This document shows positions 59,565-64,000 of a DNA stretch of 64,000 bases, piece by piece (the first letter of the stretch is position 1; each line of letters begins with the position of its first letter). The notes under the pieces were generated by a model. That model made no database searches. It was not told where the DNA came from and saw nothing but the letters and a program-made list of their open reading frames with translations. A program made the position numbers and the translations under genes. The stretch comes from Lachnospiraceae bacterium OF09-6 (GTDB lineage Bacteria > Bacillota > Clostridia > Lachnospirales > Lachnospiraceae): contig QUMM01000018.1 of NCBI GenBank assembly GCA_003435055.1, forward strand, positions 1 through 64,000. The letters are read 5' to 3'.

Positions 59565-60642
59565 CTATCTGGAACTTTTTATTGTTCCACCACCCAGAAC
59601 ATTCTCTCCGTCATAAAATACAACGGCCTGGCCTGGTGTCATAGCTCTCTGTGGTTCTTCAAATACACATTCCACCAGATCCTCCTCTATCATCCGGATC
59701 ACAGCCGACGCTCCTTTATGATTGTAGCGTATCTTTGCCATAACCTTCTGATCACCTTTGATTCCGGCTACAGACATAAAGTTCACATGATCTGCGTACA
59801 GAATATGATGCATCAGATCATGTTCTCTCCAATCACCACTTCATTGGTCTCTGTTTTCAGATCAGTGACGAAGACCCGATGCCCCATTGGAAGTTCCAAT
59901 CCACGTCTTTGTCCGATGGTATAATGGGTAATTCCCTTATGTGTTCCAAGAATGATTCCATCTTTGGTTACAAAATTTCCTTTCGGAACTTTTTTTCCTG
60001 TATACTCTTCCAAAAATGATGCATAATCTCCATCTTTCACAAAACAGATGTCCTGACTGTCTGGCTTATGTGCTACACGCAGCCCAATATCCGATGCAAT
60101 TTTACGGATCTGATCCTTGGAATACTCACCTACCGGCATCAGAGTCCGCTTCAGCTGATCCTGTGTCAGGTTGTACAATGCATAGGTCTGATCCTTCGTT
60201 GCCGTTACAGAATTGCAAATGGTATATCTTCCATTCTCCAGCTGGCGAATTCTTGCATAATGACCGGTTGCTATATATCTGCACCGATATCCATACTTCT
60301 CTTCAGCAATGATTCCCATTTCACATATCTGTTACAGGCTATACATGGATTTGGTGTTCTGCCACACAGATATTCCCTGGCGAAATAGTCCATTACTTTA
60401 TCTTTGAACTCCGCTTTAAAGTTCATAACATAATATGGAATTCCCAGATCATGAGCAACTCTTCTGGCATCTTCTACTGCACTGAGTCCGCAGCATCCGC
60501 CATTCTCCTGCTGCACTGTTTCGTCCTCATCCTGCCAGATCTGCATGGTCACACCAACCACATCGTATCCCTGTTCCTTAAGAAGATATGCCGCTACCGA
60601 AGAGTCCACTCCTCCTGACATTCCTACTACTACTTTTTTCAT
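59565..60642 (-). CDS. mnmA: tRNA-specific 2-thiouridylase MnmA, two apparent frameshifts
   Basis: Three frames rebuild a 359-residue protein. [22 protein letters not shown] (PP-loop), [21 protein letters not shown] with the catalytic Cys, and [13 protein letters not shown] base is missing near 60273 (restored: [13 protein letters not shown]), and another near 59813-59818 (restored: [17 protein letters not shown]). Second catalytic Cys in [14 protein letters not shown]. MnmA adds sulphur to U34 of Lys, Glu and Gln tRNAs using sulphur from NifS/IscS. Same strand as nifU and nifS upstream, so sulphur flow is encoded together. Two breaks in a near-essential gene argue for sequencing error. Confidence 0.88.
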
Positions 60643-60651
60643 AACTGCTTC

Positions 60652-61089
60652 CTAGTATTCGTCCTCTTCTTCACCTTCACTGATATCGTTCTTAGGCTTA
60701 GAAAGTCCTTCAATCTTGATATGATGCTTCTCTGCGTAATCCCAGAGTGCTGCATGAATTGCTTCTTCTGCCAGCAATGAACAATGCACTTTTACTGGTG
60801 GAAGTCCATCCAGAGCTTCCATAACGGCTTTGTTCGTCACTTCCAGAGCCTGCTGGATCGTTTTTCCCTTTACCAGCTCGGTTGCCATACTGCTGGTTGC
60901 TACTGCTGCACCGCATCCAAATGTCTTGAACTTACAGTCCTGAATCACACCGTTATCATCAATATCCAGATACATTCTCATGATGTCTCCACATTTTGCA
61001 TTACCAACTGTGCCGACACCACTTGCATTTTCGATTTCTCCTACATTTCTTGGATGCTGAAAATGATCCATTACTTTTTCACTGTACAT
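60652..61089 (-). CDS. nifU: Fe-S cluster scaffold protein, NifU/IscU type
   Basis: 145 residues. Cys ligands in NAKCGDIM, TFGCGAAVA and VHCSLLAEEAI, with HFQHPRNVGEIENA at the start. Receives sulphur from the cysteine desulphurase next to it and assembles [Fe-S] clusters. Acidic tail from residue 130 is unusual but common in Lachnospiraceae homologues. Between nifS and mnmA, same strand. Confidence 0.93.
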   Translation of the reverse strand: MYSEKVMDHFQHPRNVGEIENASGVGTVGNAKCGDIMRMYLDIDDNGVIQDCKFKTFGCGAAVATSSMATELVKGKTIQQALEVTNKAVMEALDGLPPVKVHCSLLAEEAIHAALWDYAEKHHIKIEGLSKPKNDISEGEEEDEY

Positions 61090-61127
61090 TATCTATTCCT
61101 CCAGTATCTATATTTTCGTATTTATAA

Positions 61128-62321
61128 TTATTTCTCTCCACCTTTTGATTTTCTGACAAAATCTTCATACAGTGGAGACATGCTTCTCAGTCTTTCGATA
61201 ATACTCTTCAGCTTTTCAATTACAAAATCAATATCTTCTTTTGTAATCTCTTCACTTAATGTCAGTCTCAGAGAACCATGTGCGATCTCATGAGGCAGAC
61301 CAATGGCAAGCAGTACATGGGATGGATCCAGGGAACCGGATGTGCAGGCAGATCCACTGGAACCGCAAATACCATCCATATCCAGCATAATCAGCATAGA
61401 CTCACCTTCGATGAACTGGAAACTGAAGTTTGCATTATTTGGCAGACGATTGGTACGATGTCCATTCAGTCTGGTGTATGGAATCTCTTTTAAAACACGG
61501 TCAATCAGATAATCACGCAGTTCGATCTCTTTTGCTGTTCTTTCCTGCATGGATGCAATTGCTCTTTTCGTAGCTACACCAAGACCTACGATGCCAGGAA
61601 TATTTTCAGTACCGGCACGACGTTTTCTCTCCTGTGCTCCACCATGTACAAAGGAGCGAATCTTAACACCTTTACGGATATATAAGAAGCCAATTCCTTT
61701 TGGTCCGTTCAGCTTATGTCCGCTGGCACTGAGCATATCAATATGACACTCATCTACATTGATTGGCACCTGTCCAAATGCCTGAACTGCATCTGTATGG
61801 AATAAGATGCCATGTTCTTTTGCGATCTCACCGATTTCTTTAATTGGCTGAATAGTTCCAATCTCATTATTGGCAAACATAACAGAAATCAGAATTGTCG
61901 TAGGACGGATGGCTTTTTTCAGTTCATCCAGTTTGATCACACCATTCTCATCTACATCCACATAAGTCACTTCAAATCCCTGCTTCTCCAGCCATTCACA
62001 GGTATGAAGAATTGCATGATGTTCAATCTTTGATGTAATGATATGATTTCCCTTGCTCTTGTAAGCTTCTGCTGTAGCCTTCAGCGCCCAGTTATCTGAC
62101 TCAGAACCGCCTGCGGTAAAGTAAATCTCTTCTCCCCTGGCACCAAGTGCATCTGCAATAATATCTCTTGCTTCATTCATGGCATTCTTGGAATGATTAC
62201 CAAGATCATATATCGTAGATGCATTTCCGTAAAATTCTGTAAAATATGGAAGCATTGCATCTACAACTTCCGGAGCAGTCTTTGTTGTTGCCGCATTGTC
62301 CAGATAAATTATCTTCTTCAT
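61128..62321 (-). CDS. nifS: Cysteine desulfurase, NifS/IscS type
   Basis: 397 residues from the Met at 62321 (MKKIIYLDNAATTKT), after GAGGT. PLP-binding Lys in SASGHKLNGPKG, active Cys in GSSGSACTSGSLDPSHVL. Removes sulphur from cysteine for cluster assembly and tRNA thiolation. The longer frame to 62342 overlaps iscR and lacks a ribosome site. Co-transcribed with iscR. Confidence 0.95.
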   Translation of the reverse strand: MKKIIYLDNAATTKTAPEVVDAMLPYFTEFYGNASTIYDLGNHSKNAMNEARDIIADALGARGEEIYFTAGGSESDNWALKATAEAYKSKGNHIITSKIEHHAILHTCEWLEKQGFEVTYVDVDENGVIKLDELKKAIRPTTILISVMFANNEIGTIQPIKEIGEIAKEHGILFHTDAVQAFGQVPINVDECHIDMLSASGHKLNGPKGIGFLYIRKGVKIRSFVHGGAQERKRRAGTENIPGIVGLGVATKRAIASMQERTAKEIELRDYLIDRVLKEIPYTRLNGHRTNRLPNNANFSFQFIEGESMLIMLDMDGICGSSGSACTSGSLDPSHVLLAIGLPHEIAHGSLRLTLSEEITKEDIDFVIEKLKSIIERLRSMSPLYEDFVRKSKGGEK

Positions 62322-62331
62322 GATTTTTACC

Positions 62332-62790
62332 TCAATTCTCACATTTTATGGTAGCATTGCCATTTAGCTTCTGCGCTTTTTTACTTTCTGTCACTAACTG
62401 ATCCAGCTTAATCTCATCCACAGCCTGTGTAATGCTGTCATTTACTCTCTGCCAGACATACTTTGTCACACAAAGCTCTGCTCCTTCACAGCCCTTGTCT
62501 TCCTGCAATCCAGGACATTCTACTGCGTTCAGATTGCCTTCCAGGGCTCGCAGGATGTCTCCCACAGAGATCTCTGCTGCATCCTTTGCCAGTCGGTATC
62601 CCCCCTGAGCTCCCCGCACACTTACGATCAGTCCTGCTTTTCGAAGCTTTCCCATAAGCTGTTCCAGATAACTCTCGGAAATTCCCTGACGCATGGCTAT
62701 GCAGCTGATGGATACTGCCTCTGTCTCACAATGCATGGCCAGATCAATCAATGCGCGCAGCCCATATCTTCCTTTTGTGGATAGTTTCAT
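62332..62790 (-). CDS. iscR: Rrf2 family regulator, IscR type
   Basis: 152 residues from the Met at 62790 (MKLSTKGRYGLRAL), following AGAGGTGG. Winged helix SISCIAMRQGISESYLEQLMGKLRKAGLI; cluster-binding cysteines in ECPGLQEDKGCEGAELC, probably a [2Fe-2S] ligand set. First gene of iscR-nifS-nifU-mnmA and likely represses its own operon when clusters are plentiful. A frame to 62844 has no ribosome site. Confidence 0.92.
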   Translation of the reverse strand: MKLSTKGRYGLRALIDLAMHCETEAVSISCIAMRQGISESYLEQLMGKLRKAGLIVSVRGAQGGYRLAKDAAEISVGDILRALEGNLNAVECPGLQEDKGCEGAELCVTKYVWQRVNDSITQAVDEIKLDQLVTESKKAQKLNGNATIKCEN

Positions 62791-62818
62791 GCTGCCACCT
62801 CTTTTGCTTCTTTTAATT

Positions 62819-62878
62819 CCCACTAAATTACTCGGGTTTTTCATTCATGAATATAACACCTCTTTTCCGTTCTGTCAA
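62819..62878 (-). promoter_or_regulatory. iscR operon promoter and candidate IscR operator
   Basis: TTGACA (62873-62878), 17-bp spacer, TATATT (62850-62855) on the minus strand. An imperfect dyad CCCGAGTAATTTAGTGGG (62819-62836) lies from about +8 to +25, with the AT-rich centre and flanking CCC/GGG typical of Rrf2 boxes. Confidence 0.6.
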
Positions 62879-62927
62879 GCATCTGTCGGGAATATACTGG
62901 TAGAAATCTTTTCTCGCAGGTAGATTT

Positions 62928-64000
62928 ATGTTTGTGAAACATCCACTTTTTAAAGGAACCATTATTTTAACTCTTTCCGGCATTCTGAGCCGTTTTATGG
63001 GTTTCTTCTATAGGGTATTCCTTTCCAGGGCAATTGGTGCAGAAGGCATGGGACTTTATCAACTGGTTTTTCCTGTCTATATCCTTGCCAGCAGCATTAC
63101 TGTTTCCGGTATCCAGACCGCCATTTCCAGGCTGGTGTCTGCACGCACCGCCTCGGTTTCCTCTGAGAGTGGCAAAACCATTCTCCTGACAGGCATTCTG
63201 ATCTCAGCAGGTCTCTCCATTCCTGTCTCTGCTCTGCTTTTTTTCCTTGCTTCCCCCATTGCCATCTGGTATCTGAAAAGCCCTGCTGCCACTGACCTTC
63301 TTCGTCTGGTTGCTCTGGCCATTCCTTTTGGAGCTTTTCATGCCTGTGCAGATGGTTATTATCTTGGCATTCGCAATACTGTTGTTCCTGCTATACGACA
63401 GCTTCTGGAACAGGCCGTCCGTTTTCTTCTGCTCCTGCCGCTGTATTATGGGTTTTTCCCACACTCTGTTCCTCTTACTCCACTGATAGCTGTTCTGATC
63501 CTGGTTCTGGAAGAATGTGCGGCGGCTCTGTTTTCCTTTTTCACCTTGTTTTTTTCACTTTCCAGGCCAGGAAATACTCTGTTTCTGCAAAAAATACGCC
63601 TCTTTCTGCAATACCACCATACTGTTCTGTATTCTGACTCGGCAGAATTATTATCCGTTGCTCTTCCCCTTACCGGCAACCGGGTAGTCGTCTGCCTGCT
63701 CCAGAGTCTGGAGGCCAGCCTTCTTCCGGTTCGCCTGTGTTGCTATGGATACACTACTGCGCAGGCTTTGCGTATCTATGGAATCCTGACCGGTATGTCA
63801 CTTCCCATGATTCTCTTTCCTACTGCCGTTACTTCTGCCCTTTGTGCCATGCTTCTTCCTTCCGTTTCTGCTGCATGGGCTTCAGGATTCATAGTGACCG
63901 TACACCGACTGATTCAGAAAAGCATATTATCCTGCCTATCCATCGGTCTTGTATTCTCTCTTTCCTTTCTGCTTCTTGGCAAACCGGTTACCGTTCTTCT
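62928..64000 (+). CDS. spoVB: SpoVB-like polysaccharide/lipid flippase, cut by window end
   Basis: At least 357 residues with no stop before 64000. Opening FVKHPLFKGTIILTLSGILSRFMGFFYRVFLSRAIGAEGMGLYQLVFP is the signature of the SpoVB/MurJ-like branch of the MOP exporter family, which flips lipid-linked sugars. Further marks: SGIQTAISRLVSA, CADGYYLGI and RIYGILTGMSLPMILFPTAVTSALC. In spore-formers SpoVB is needed for cortex synthesis. Start at 62928 after GCAGGTAG. Divergent from iscR. Confidence 0.88.
   Translation, partial: MFVKHPLFKGTIILTLSGILSRFMGFFYRVFLSRAIGAEGMGLYQLVFPVYILASSITVSGIQTAISRLVSARTASVSSESGKTILLTGILISAGLSIPVSALLFFLASPIAIWYLKSPAATDLLRLVALAIPFGAFHACADGYYLGIRNTVVPAIRQLLEQAVRFLLLLPLYYGFFPHSVPLTPLIAVLILVLEECAAALFSFFTLFFSLSRPGNTLFLQKIRLFLQYHHTVLYSDSAELLSVALPLTGNRVVVCLLQSLEASLLPVRLCCYGYTTAQALRIYGILTGMSLPMILFPTAVTSALCAMLLPSVSAAWASGFIVTVHRLIQKSILSCLSIGLVFSLSFLLLGKPVTVL

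Overview
The window is a low- to mid-GC Bacillota chromosome segment, most likely from a gut Lachnospiraceae (Blautia/Ruminococcus/Dorea-like) spore-former. Evidence: the cotJABC spore-coat operon, spoVB, an FtsW/SpoVE protein, a DUF1836 protein, YerC, an iscR-nifS-nifU-mnmA cluster and a gap-pgk-tpiA glycolytic cluster. It divides into a left host flank (1-13,387), an integrated siphovirus-type prophage of about 41 kb (13,385-54,343) and a right host flank (54,341-64,000).

Left flank: a TIR-like gene beside a possible insertion-sequence end, rlmD, pcrA, a DUF1836 gene overlapping yerC, a PHP phosphatase, a structured ncRNA with its own terminator (6,999-7,280), a TSCPD protein, a decayed MATE gene, an orphan frameshifted ABC substrate-binding protein, ftsW, and a D-lyxose-isomerase gene with a neighbouring ROK repressor and two matching palindromic operators. 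Right flank: a MATE remnant, tpiA, pgk, gap, a PHP histidinol-phosphatase, mnmA, nifU, nifS, iscR and the start of spoVB.

The prophage splits cotJC in frame. The two phage ends carry a perfect 17-bp inverted repeat which, when rejoined, flanks a central GA, as expected for a serine-integrase attP. Excision would rebuild cotJC without a scar. Reading right to left on the minus strand come small early genes, an HUH replication initiator with a candidate antisense RNA, RNase H-like, PcfJ-like, ParB-like and SSB proteins, regulators, terminase, portal, a MuF protein with a toxin-like tail domain, scaffold, capsid, head-tail and tail genes, Ig-like proteins, a tail-fibre locus, holin and endolysin. 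The right end (mostly plus strand) holds the CI/Cro-like switch, an Abi-alpha gene, a DUF4160 pair, an ImmA-like protein, a type I toxin with a convergent antisense RNA, and the large serine integrase.

The most striking system is a shufflon-like tail-fibre switch at 15,630-18,271. One expressed gene has a constant 67-residue N-terminus. Three silent C-terminal cassettes and a tyrosine recombinase lie beside it. All four C-terminal coding segments begin at the same 10-bp site (TAAACACGAA) in the same reading frame, in alternating orientations, so inversion would swap receptor-binding tips.

Caution: at least 14 genes or gene halves, both phage and host, are broken by single-base indels (13 need one base added, one needs one removed). 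This pattern looks more like residual sequencing error than decay, so those genes are reported as single loci with the apparent frameshift noted.
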